Below, piece by piece: positions 25,836 through 34,122 of a DNA stretch of 64,000 nt (positions are counted from its first letter, which is position 1; every line of letters begins with the position of its first letter). Origin of the DNA: Armatimonadota bacterium (lineage in GTDB: Bacteria; Bacillota; Desulfotomaculia; Desulfotomaculales; Nap2-2B); contig JAIMBK010000006.1 of assembly GCA_023511535.1 (NCBI GenBank), positions 1 through 64,000 of the forward strand. The letters run 5' to 3'. The translations under genes and the position numbers were made by a program. Below the pieces are notes generated by a model that was not told where the DNA came from, searched no databases, and saw nothing but the letters and a program-made list of their open reading frames with translations.

Positions 25836-26680
25836 TTTTGTCCGGCCTCCTCTTCTTCCTCAATCAGTAAACCGGCCGCGTCGGCCCGGCACTGGCGGCA
25901 CCAGTCCATCTGGGGCAGGGCAACCCGTAATCTGGCGCGCATTTTTTGCAGTTCGCCGGCGCCGGGCGGGCGCAGGCGGGAAAAGTCAGCGAGCGGAATC
26001 AAGGGAACGAGATTCATTAAGTGGACGCCCAGCCGGGCCAGCGTCTTCGCCAGGGAAGGAAGTTCTTCCTCGTTTATTCCGGGAATAAAAATCGTATTGA
26101 CTTTTACCCGCAGTCCGGCCGCCACGGCCAGGACAATTCCTTCCCGCTGCCTTTCCCAGAGCAGCCGGGCGGCCTCCTCACCGCGGTAGATTTTCCCTCC
26201 CCGTTTCACGTAGGCGTAAATTTTGGCACCCGTGGCGGGAGCGGTGGTGTTGACCGTAACAGTTACGTTGTTCAGCCCCGCTGCCTTTAATTCCGGAATT
26301 TTCTCCGGGAGTTCCAGGCCGTTGGTGGACAGGCATTTGACGTGTCCGGGAAACTCCCGGTGGACAAGGCGCAGGGTTTCGAGTGTTTCCCGGTTGGCCA
26401 GGGGTTCCCCTGGTCCGGAAATGCCGATCACCTTGATTCGTTTGTCCCGGGTCAGAATCTTCCGGGCGTAAGCCAGGGCCGCCTGCGGGCTGAAAATCCT
26501 TAAAGTCACCCCGGGCCTGTTTTCATTTACGCAACCGATGCGCCGGTCGCAATAGCGGCATTTGATATTGCACCGGGGGGCTACCGGCAGGTGAAGGCGT
26601 CCGTACGTACCGGCTGCCTCCCGGTAAAAGCAAGGGTGGACTTCATTTTTGCCGGCCGGGGCGATGGTCTTTTTGTTCAT
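25823..26680 (-). CDS. nifB: nitrogenase cofactor biosynthesis radical SAM protein NifB, short form
   Basis: A 285-residue radical SAM enzyme that fuses two 4Fe-4S clusters and inserts carbide to form NifB-co. The SAM cluster motif is CNIKCRYC (residues 38-45, after HLPVAPR), with HPCF near residue 16 and CRQC near 265 as candidates for substrate-cluster ligands. The C-terminal NifX/NafY-like domain of many bacterial NifB proteins is absent, as in archaeal SAM-only NifB. ATG 26680 has AAGGAG upstream. It overlaps nifE by 13 bases, so the two are co-translated. Confidence 0.92.
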   Translation of the reverse strand: MNKKTIAPAGKNEVHPCFYREAAGTYGRLHLPVAPRCNIKCRYCDRRIGCVNENRPGVTLRIFSPQAALAYARKILTRDKRIKVIGISGPGEPLANRETLETLRLVHREFPGHVKCLSTNGLELPEKIPELKAAGLNNVTVTVNTTAPATGAKIYAYVKRGGKIYRGEEAARLLWERQREGIVLAVAAGLRVKVNTIFIPGINEEELPSLAKTLARLGVHLMNLVPLIPLADFSRLRPPGAGELQKMRARLRVALPQMDWCRQCRADAAGLLIEEEEEAGQKCSL

Positions 26681-26700
26681 GGCAATTTAACTCCTTTTTA

Positions 26701-26741
26701 TCTATTTTTGAAGCTGCTGGTCTATTTTTAAAGCTGCTGGG
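26701..26741. repeat. 20-bp tandem duplication across the nifK stop codon
   Basis: TCTATTTTTGAAGCTGCTGG and TCTATTTTTAAAGCTGCTGG follow each other. The copy nearer nifK contains its last codons (Gln-Gln-Leu-stop on the minus strand); the second copy lies in the nifK-nifB gap. Confidence 0.75.
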
Positions 26742-28224
26742 TACGGTCGTCGGGATACCGGTAGTCCAGGATGGCATTGACGATGTCGTAAAGAAGGAGT
26801 TCTGCCCCCCGGTAGCCGACAATTGGTTTCTTCTGGTAGCCGAAGCGGTCGTAAACCGGAAAGCCGGCCCGGACTAACGGAACGTCAAGTTCGCCGGCGA
26901 TGTCCTTGCCTTTGGAATGGCCGATGATTAAATCCAGGCGCTTTAACGTTTTCAGGTACTCTTCAAATTCAAACAGATCGCCGCCGTTAAAAATCTTTGG
27001 CTGATCCAGGAACAGGTGCTGGTACTCAGCAAAGATTGCCTGTGCAGCACGCCCAAAGGTCCTGGTCGGGGTGCCGGCGGCCACCGCCACCGGTGTCATG
27101 CCCAGTTCGCAGACAAACCTGGTCAACCCCAGGGCTGTATCGGGGTCTCCGAAGACGGCCACCCGTTTCATCATGGTGTGATGAAAGGTGTCGGCCATGG
27201 CGTCGACCAGGCGTCCCCGCTCGTCCAGGAGGGATTGCGGCACCCCCCGGCCGGTGAAGCGGGCGAGGGCCTGGACGAAGGCGTCCGTGGCCGCCACCCC
27301 CACCGGCATCGGCCCCACCACCGCCGGCAGGCCGAACCGGCGCTCCAGGAACCGGGCACCCGCCCCGCCGGCTTCCGGCTGGAGGGCGAAGGTGGCGGCG
27401 GCGTTGGCCATTTCCCGGATTTCCTCCAGGGTGGTGCCGCCGGGCGGGTAATAGGGCAGGCTCTGCGGTGGATGCAGGGGGGCGTCCAGAGTGTCCGCGA
27501 TGTCAAAGAGGACCGTCCCAACAATTTCCATCTCCTGGAGCAGGTGCTTGATTTCCCGGATGTCCCCGGGGTAAACCAGACCGGGGATGATGTTAATCTT
27601 TTTGTTCGGCCTGGTGCGCCTGGTCGCCAGGGTTTCCAGAAAGGCGCGCGCCGCCCGGTTGTACCCTTCGACGTGGGAGCCGGCAAAGCTGGGGGTATTG
27701 ATCAGGACGATGGCGACGGCCTCTTCCTTTTCCGCCCCGATTTCGTCGCGCAGCCGCTTTCTGGCCATTTTCAGAAAGCTGACCATATCGTCGCCGATGA
27801 TCTCGCTGGAACAGGTGGTGACCACGCCGATTACCTCCGGCCAGTAGCGCACCACCAGGTTCCGGATGCCTTCCACCACGTTGCGCCTTCCGCCGAAAAC
27901 GGCGGCGTCTTCGTGGAAGGAGGCCGTGGCGATGGCGGCCGGCTCTTTGAAGATCCGGCAGAAGGTATAGCGTACGTAAGTGGTGCACCCCTGGGCCCCC
28001 TGCACGAAAGGGATGGCCCGGCGGACGCCCAGGACGGCCAGCATGGCGCCTAAAGGCATGCAGGTGTAGCCGGGGTTGATCACCACGGCCCGGTTTTCCG
28101 CGGGGATGAGCCGGGCGTCGCGCGGAATGTAGGCAGGAGTAGCCGGAATTTTTTCGATTTTAATCTGGTCGTAGGTGATTCCTTCGACCGGGATTTCCTT
28201 TACCGGTGATTCTTTTACTGACAT
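26728..28224 (-). CDS. nifK: nitrogenase molybdenum-iron protein beta chain
   Basis: A 498-residue NifK that pairs with NifD in the dinitrogenase tetramer and holds half of each P-cluster. The three cluster cysteines are in NPGYTCMPLGA (Cys55), GAQGCTTYV (Cys80) and TTCSSEIIGDD (Cys139). PSFAGSHVEGY carries the conserved serine region. The start ATG 28224 overlaps the end of nifD by ten bases (ATGTCAGTAA), giving translational coupling. The length is close to that of standard NifK. Confidence 0.93.
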   Translation of the reverse strand: MSVKESPVKEIPVEGITYDQIKIEKIPATPAYIPRDARLIPAENRAVVINPGYTCMPLGAMLAVLGVRRAIPFVQGAQGCTTYVRYTFCRIFKEPAAIATASFHEDAAVFGGRRNVVEGIRNLVVRYWPEVIGVVTTCSSEIIGDDMVSFLKMARKRLRDEIGAEKEEAVAIVLINTPSFAGSHVEGYNRAARAFLETLATRRTRPNKKINIIPGLVYPGDIREIKHLLQEMEIVGTVLFDIADTLDAPLHPPQSLPYYPPGGTTLEEIREMANAAATFALQPEAGGAGARFLERRFGLPAVVGPMPVGVAATDAFVQALARFTGRGVPQSLLDERGRLVDAMADTFHHTMMKRVAVFGDPDTALGLTRFVCELGMTPVAVAAGTPTRTFGRAAQAIFAEYQHLFLDQPKIFNGGDLFEFEEYLKTLKRLDLIIGHSKGKDIAGELDVPLVRAGFPVYDRFGYQKKPIVGYRGAELLLYDIVNAILDYRYPDDRTQQL

Positions 28225-29684
28225 GCGGCCTTCCCTTCCTTTCTCTCATCCGCTGCCTCCCCGGACGGCAGGCCGTTTTGAAAGCGCCAGACCGGGGCAT
28301 AAATCCCCTGGTAGATGTCGCGGGCGAAGTTGATCAGGCCGGCAAATCCAGCGTAGGGTCCTTTCTCGTAAGAGTGGGAATTTACCGTCGGGATGCCCAT
28401 CTTGCGGCCCAGGTATTTTTCTTTCAGGCCGCTGAGAAACAAATCCGGCTTATATTCCATGAGCATTTCCTCGATTTCGAATTCGTTGGGCGCGTCAATC
28501 ACCAGCATACCCCCTTTGTGCCGGGCGTTGATTTTTTCGTAGTCATCCTCGTGGGCGAAGGTGCAGGCGCCGGCCACCACTTCCATCCCCAGTTCTTCCA
28601 TTAATTTAATCCAGTGCCAGACGCGCGGGCCGCCGACGTAAATGGCCACCCGCTTGCCGGCCAGCCGGGAGCGGTAAAAAGCCAGGGACTTTTCGGTGCG
28701 CGCCGTTTCTTCGGCAATCACTTTTTCGGCCCGCTCTTCAAGTCCAAAGAAAGCCGCCACTTCTCTTAAGGCCCTGGCCGTCTGCTCCACACCAAACAGA
28801 GAACAGCGGATAAACGGGATGTCGTAACCGTCTTTTTCCATTTCGGCGATGTATTCGGCCGAGCGCTGGCAGTGCACCACGTTTAGTTTTACGTCCGGCA
28901 TTTTGAGCAGATTGTGAATCCTTTCGTTGCCGGTAAAAACAGCCACAATGCGCACGCCGATTTTTTCAAATAACGGCTTGATTACTTTCAGGTCCCAATC
29001 CATGTTGTATTCCCCGATCAGGCAGATGTCGTAAGGGGTTTTTTCTGTTTCCGGCATTTTCAGTTCCGGCCGCCGCTCGCGCAAAGCACGCACCTGGCGG
29101 TAAAACTGGATGTTGAAGTCGTGGTGCCCTTTGGACTGGCTCACCCCCGAGCAGCCGGGGGATTCCGCCGTGAAGACGGGGAGCCCGGTTTCCTTTTCCA
29201 CCTCGCGGGCGACCGCCTGCACGTCGTCCCCGATCAACCCGGTGGTGCAGGTGGTAAAGATAATCACCCCCTTTGCTTCCGGGAAAAGGCGGACGGCTTC
29301 CAGACAGCACTGCTTGAGTTTTTTGACCCCGCCGAAAACCACGTCTTTTTCCTGCATGTCCGTGACGACACAATAGCGCCGGTTAAAGGAGGTGTTGGTC
29401 AACCGGCCGGGGGCGGCCCAGGGATAGAGGTCCGACAGGTGGCGCCGGGTGCCCCACGTATACCAGGCGCAGCCGACGGGGGCGTGCACCATGGCGATGA
29501 TGTCGGCGATGGGGCCGCCGATTACACCCCGGGCACCGGCGAAGGCACACCCCCGCTCGGTCATATCCCCCGGTATGGTGTTGATGTTGCAGGCCGGGAT
29601 GACCGGCTCTGCCGGATCATGAATATAGATGTGTTTACCCCGCTCCGGGATTTTTTCGTTGCATTTCAGGTTAATCAGGGGCAT
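28215..29684 (-). CDS. nifD: nitrogenase alpha chain NifD, with AnfD/VnfD-like features
   Basis: A 489-residue dinitrogenase alpha chain. P-cluster cysteines are Cys46 (ERGCAFAG), Cys72 (PVGCAWYTW) and Cys146 (TTCTTGLIGDD). Cofactor ligands are Cys272 (VVHCQRSAEYI) and His437 (NSHSYEKGPYAGF), with Gln183 and His187/188 near the active site (SQSKGHH). INTIPGDMTERGC, PVGCAWYTWGTRRHLSD and the C-terminal FARDIYQGIYAPV read more like AnfD or VnfD than Azotobacter NifD, but no delta subunit gene (anfG/vnfG) is present. This suggests a deep-branching NifD; metal use cannot be settled from sequence. AGGAGGG precedes ATG 29684. Confidence 0.92.
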   Translation of the reverse strand: MPLINLKCNEKIPERGKHIYIHDPAEPVIPACNINTIPGDMTERGCAFAGARGVIGGPIADIIAMVHAPVGCAWYTWGTRRHLSDLYPWAAPGRLTNTSFNRRYCVVTDMQEKDVVFGGVKKLKQCCLEAVRLFPEAKGVIIFTTCTTGLIGDDVQAVAREVEKETGLPVFTAESPGCSGVSQSKGHHDFNIQFYRQVRALRERRPELKMPETEKTPYDICLIGEYNMDWDLKVIKPLFEKIGVRIVAVFTGNERIHNLLKMPDVKLNVVHCQRSAEYIAEMEKDGYDIPFIRCSLFGVEQTARALREVAAFFGLEERAEKVIAEETARTEKSLAFYRSRLAGKRVAIYVGGPRVWHWIKLMEELGMEVVAGACTFAHEDDYEKINARHKGGMLVIDAPNEFEIEEMLMEYKPDLFLSGLKEKYLGRKMGIPTVNSHSYEKGPYAGFAGLINFARDIYQGIYAPVWRFQNGLPSGEAADERKEGKAACQ

Positions 29685-29906
29685 TTTTTCCCTCCTATCT
29701 CAATATTTTTCATTGATGCTCTAAAAAGCTATATCTATCTGCCATTTTTAAAATTTATCTTGGGTGGCGTAACCCACCTGTTCGCCCCCTGCTCACCCTA
29801 TCATGTCTCCCGGGGTCAATAGCCCTTACATTCCTTCGTTCAGCATAATGAGGGCGGGTGGGGCACCGTTACTCAGAAGCAGAGTCATGTCCTCAGAAAA
29901 TATTTC
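29685..29906. other. nifI2-nifD intergenic region
   Basis: About 220 bp, read on the minus strand. One weak hairpin (GTGG/CCAC, about 29763-29778) is followed by an A/T-rich stretch. I found no ANTAR-type hexaloop hairpin or clear promoter, so nifDK is probably co-transcribed with nifH and the nifI genes. Confidence 0.4.
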
Positions 29907-30272
29907 TCAGGATATTGCCGCTGCTCCCCTTTCTTGCGTTCGGATGCGGACGGCGTTTTCAACGGGACAAATAAAGATTCGCCCGTCGCCGATTTCGCCT
30001 GTCCGGTTTACTTTGGTAATTACGGCGACCACCAGCGGCACGTCTTCGTCGCCAACGACCAGGAAAATGAGCCGCTTGGGAATGTACTTCATTCCTCCCG
30101 GCCGGGCGGCCAGTTTGGGGTTGACGGGAAAGGCAACCTCCCCGGCCAGCCCTTTTTGCTTCCCCCGGCCCAGTACTTTTGCCGCGGAAAGCGCGGGAAA
30201 GCCGAGTTCGGCCAGGATTTCTTTGGTTTTGGCAATTTTATTGGGCCGGATGATGGCGATTATTTCTTTCAA
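29907..30272 (-). CDS. nifI2: PII-family nitrogenase regulator NifI2
   Basis: A 121-residue PII-like protein with the nif-type T-loop (GRGKQKGLAGEVAFPVNPKL) longer than in NifI1, and the C-terminal GEIGDGRIFICPVENAVRIRT signature. With NifI1 it forms the complex that inhibits dinitrogenase when ammonium is present and is relieved by 2-oxoglutarate and ATP; this is known from methanogens. The start is TTG 30272 behind AGGAGG. The order nifH-nifI1-nifI2-nifD is the classic one for group II/III nif clusters. Confidence 0.92.
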   Translation of the reverse strand: MKEIIAIIRPNKIAKTKEILAELGFPALSAAKVLGRGKQKGLAGEVAFPVNPKLAARPGGMKYIPKRLIFLVVGDEDVPLVVAVITKVNRTGEIGDGRIFICPVENAVRIRTQERGAAAIS

Positions 30273-30286
30273 GCAAACAGCACCTC

Positions 30287-30604
30287 CTATAGCTCCCGGC
30301 TGCCGGTCCTGATGGTATAAGCTTCCTCCACCGGGCTTACAAAAATCTTGCCGTCGCCAAAATTCCCCGTGTAGGCCGCCTGGTTAATAATGCTGATGAT
30401 CTCTTCCACATTTTCATCTTCGGTAACCAGCATTAACATGGTCTTGGGCAGTTCGTCGTAATAAACACTGCCGATCTGGAGCCCTTTTTGCTTCCCCCGG
30501 CCGGCCACGTCCATTTTAGTTAAGGCGACGTAGCCGGCAGCTTCCAGAGCATCCACCACTTCTTCCGTTTTTTGCGGCCTGATAATTGCCCGGATCATTT
30601 TCAT
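30287..30604 (-). CDS. nifI1: PII-family nitrogenase regulator NifI1
   Basis: A 105-residue PII-like protein beginning MKMIRAIIRP, with the nif-type loop GRGKQKGLQIGSVYYDELPK and C-terminal FGDGKIFVSPVEEAYTIRTG. Partner of NifI2 in post-translational switch-off of nitrogenase. ATG 30604 has AAGGAGGG upstream. It sits between nifH and nifI2 with a 14-bp gap to the latter. Confidence 0.93.
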   Translation of the reverse strand: MKMIRAIIRPQKTEEVVDALEAAGYVALTKMDVAGRGKQKGLQIGSVYYDELPKTMLMLVTEDENVEEIISIINQAAYTGNFGDGKIFVSPVEEAYTIRTGSREL

Positions 30605-30679
30605 TGCCGATATTCCCTCCTTATTTCGCCCGCACAGGATTCGGTCGACCCGCTTGAAGAATCCGGCTGGGGCGGTTTT

Positions 30680-31661
<982 letters not shown>

Positions 31662-31788
31662 TTTTTAAGGTAAAAGCCCTTGACCATTTTTTTCCTTTTG
31701 TCAAGAGGTTTTCAAAAATAATTGGGCCGCTCCAGGCATTCATCCTTGCTGTTTGAAGAGAAATCGACGTGGCGATTTCTCCGCCTGA

Positions 31789-32151
<363 letters not shown>

Positions 32152-32165
32152 TTATCAGTCAGTAA

Positions 32166-33575
32166 TCAGGAAGAGCTTACCGAAGGCTCCTTAAGAGTGG
32201 CCGCAGTTGTTTCGCTATCCGCAATCCCCCGGCCTACCGGAGCACCGATCACCAGGTCCGCGTACCCGTCTTCGCCGTGCTGGGTCAGGTCTAAACCCTG
32301 CTCTTCTTCATCGGCGCTGGCGCGTAGTTTGGTGAAGAGCCCGACGACTTTTAAAATGACGAAGGTTAAAATTACAGCGAAAACCCAGGTGCTGGCTACA
32401 CCGATGAACTGAATCCAGAGCTGGCCGGGATTGCCGAAAAACAGCCCGTCGGCGCCGGCGGGGTTGACGGCGGTGGAGGCGAACAGACCGGTGGCCAGGG
32501 CGCCCCAGGTGCCGCCGATTCCGTGTACCCCGAAAACGTCCAGCGAATCATCGTAGCCCAGCCGGGCCTTGAGGATACTGACGGCAAGGTAGCAAACCAC
32601 CCCGGCGACCAGACCGATGAGCAGGGCCGCCAGCGGGCCCACAAAACCGGCAGCGGGAGTGATGGCCACCAGTCCAGCCACGCCGCCGCTGGCTGCGCCC
32701 AACATGGTGGGTTTGCCGTGGTGCGCCCATTCGGCAAAAACCCAGGAAAGGGCCGCCATGGCGGCAGCAGTGTTGGTCACCGTAAAGGCGCTGGCGGCCA
32801 GACCTCCGGCAGACAGGGCGCTGCCGGCGTTAAACCCGAACCAGCCGAACCAGAGCAGCGCCGCCCCCAGCACAGTCATGGGCAGGTGATGGGGGAGCAT
32901 GGGTTCGCTGCCGTATCCTTTCCGCCGGCCCAGCACTAAAGCAGCGATCAACCCGGAAACTCCGGAGCTGATGTGCACAACCGTCCCTCCGGCGAAATCC
33001 AGGGCGCCCAGTTCGCGTAGCCAGCCGCCCAGACCCCAGACCCAGTGGGCCAGCGGATCATAGACGAAAGTAGTCCAGAGCAGAATGAAGCCAAGAAAAG
33101 CCGGAAAACGCATTCTTTCGGCAATCGAACCGGTGATCAGGGCAGCCGTAATGATCGCAAACATGAGCTGAAAAACCATAAAGGTTTGGTGGGGGATGGT
33201 GGCCGCGTAATCGGGATTGGGCTCCTGGCCAACCCCTTTTAAGCCCAACCAGTCCAGTCCACCGATCAGGTGACTGTGGTCGGGGCCGAAAGCCAGGCTA
33301 TAACCAAACAGGACCCACTGCACGGAAACCAGGCAAATAATGATAAAGCACTGCATGAGTATGCTCAGGACGTTCTTCTTCCGTACCATTCCGCCGTAAA
33401 AGAGGGCGACTCCCGGCGTCATGATCATCACCAGCGCGGCGCTGATTAAGATAAAGGTGGTGTCGCCGGTGTCCGAAGCTGCCTCCCCGGCCAGGGCCAG
33501 ACCCGGGCAGGCGAGCAAAAAACAAAGGATGAGAAACAGGATGGAAAGTTTTGGCCTTTTCGACCGACTCCGCAT
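32166..33575 (-). CDS. amtB: ammonium transporter AmtB
   Basis: A 469-residue membrane channel for ammonium. It has an N-terminal signal-like segment (about residues 10-30, ending LACPGLALAGEA), then eleven predicted helices from TTFILISAALVMIMTPGVALFYGG onward. The pore landmarks FAGGTVVHISSG and DDSLDVFGVHGIGG (twin-His region) are present. The C-terminal cytosolic tail is long enough to meet PII. ATG 33575 has GGGAGG upstream. Its leader carries a sigma-A promoter and a full ANTAR attenuator plus a second terminator. Confidence 0.95.
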   Translation of the reverse strand: MRSRSKRPKLSILFLILCFLLACPGLALAGEAASDTGDTTFILISAALVMIMTPGVALFYGGMVRKKNVLSILMQCFIIICLVSVQWVLFGYSLAFGPDHSHLIGGLDWLGLKGVGQEPNPDYAATIPHQTFMVFQLMFAIITAALITGSIAERMRFPAFLGFILLWTTFVYDPLAHWVWGLGGWLRELGALDFAGGTVVHISSGVSGLIAALVLGRRKGYGSEPMLPHHLPMTVLGAALLWFGWFGFNAGSALSAGGLAASAFTVTNTAAAMAALSWVFAEWAHHGKPTMLGAASGGVAGLVAITPAAGFVGPLAALLIGLVAGVVCYLAVSILKARLGYDDSLDVFGVHGIGGTWGALATGLFASTAVNPAGADGLFFGNPGQLWIQFIGVASTWVFAVILTFVILKVVGLFTKLRASADEEEQGLDLTQHGEDGYADLVIGAPVGRGIADSETTAATLKEPSVSSS

Positions 33576-33649
33576 GGATAAAACCTCCCGTCATTTTTTA
33601 TTTGCTCTTTCCGGTCTGGACGGCGCCTGATCCATCCCGGAAGAACAGC

Positions 33650-33710
33650 CAAAATAAAAAAGCGCATTTTTGTGAGGCGGAGCGACAACGCCCCGAAAAT
33701 GCGCCTTTGC
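33650..33710 (-). terminator. second attenuator-like terminator in the amtB leader
   Basis: On the minus strand GCGCATTTT (33704-33696) pairs with AAAATGCGC (33670-33662), enclosing a GGGGCG/CCGCCTC hairpin, and is followed by TTTTTTTATTTT. Just before it the loop word AAAGGC (33708-33703) is flanked only by GC/GC, a poor copy of an ANTAR P2. Two terminators in series would tighten the off state. Confidence 0.7.
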
Positions 33711-33730
33711 TTGAGCTGGATTGCGAAAAT

Positions 33731-33799
33731 AGAAAAAGCCCCTAGTCAGAACCATCCCTGCCCAAGGGCTTCTTTGCCGTTAAATACTTCCTTGTATTT
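33731..33799 (-). promoter_or_regulatory. complete ANTAR attenuator of amtB (P1, P2, terminator)
   Basis: Minus strand. P1: AAATAC (33799-33794) / GTATTT (33787-33782), loop AAGGAA. Three bases later P2: GGC (33778-33776) / GCC (33769-33767), loop AAAGAA. The terminator pairs AAGCCCT (33771-33765) with AGGGGCTT (one bulged G) near 33743-33736, followed by TTTC. It shares the 3' arm of P2. Confidence 0.8.
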
Positions 33800-33808
33800 T
33801 TCAGAAGA

Positions 33809-33837
33809 AGTATAGATCAAACCTTTCATTTAGTCAA
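33809..33837 (-). promoter_or_regulatory. sigma-A promoter of amtB
   Basis: On the minus strand TTGACT (33837-33832), a 17-base spacer and TATACT (33814-33809). Transcription starts a few bases before P1 of the ANTAR element. Confidence 0.88.
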
Positions 33838-33894
33838 GGGGGCCGGGAAAAATTTTTGAATAATTTTATTCCATGATTATCCAGAACGGCCCGG

Positions 33895-33923
33895 CGGACA
33901 CTTTTCTCTTTGGCGCATAAGAT
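33895..33923 (+). promoter_or_regulatory. possible promoter of asnB
   Basis: CGGACA (33895-33900), 17 bases, TAAGAT (33918-33923). Both boxes are imperfect, but the predicted start lies just before the P1 hairpin at 33937. Confidence 0.4.
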
Positions 33924-33936
33924 AAAGATGCCGGGT

Positions 33937-33975
33937 AGTTGCAAGGAGGTAACTCCGGTCCGGGCAATGGCGCCC
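33937..33975 (+). promoter_or_regulatory. ANTAR RNA element in the asnB leader (P1 and P2)
   Basis: P1: AGTTGC (33937-33942) / GTAACT (33949-33954), six pairs with one G-T, loop AAGGAG. P2: GGGC (33962-33965) / GCCC (33972-33975), loop AATGGC. The expected terminator is unclear: CCCTC (33973-33977) can pair with GAGGG (34053-34057) before GTTTTC, but that stem is short and the loop long. Confidence 0.72.
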
Positions 33976-34122
33976 TCCAGATTGGTTGTGACTCGTCAGA
34001 TGCCGGACGTCAGAAAAAATTTCGCCGGAATAAGGAAAAATTTTCATCGCCAGAGGGGTTTTCGACGGAAAAAACGATGCTGACGTCCGCCGGCAAGAAA
34101 AAAGTTTTGGAGGGAGAGCCAG

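Noticed and set aside
27016-28053. Long plus-strand open frame of 345 codons opposite nifK
   Set aside because: It is an antisense shadow of a GC-rich gene, with no family pattern or ribosome binding site.
33740-33770. A riboswitch in the amtB leader instead of an ANTAR element
   Set aside because: The hairpins match the A1/G4 hexaloop pattern seen in eight other leaders, and no known riboswitch core is recognisable.
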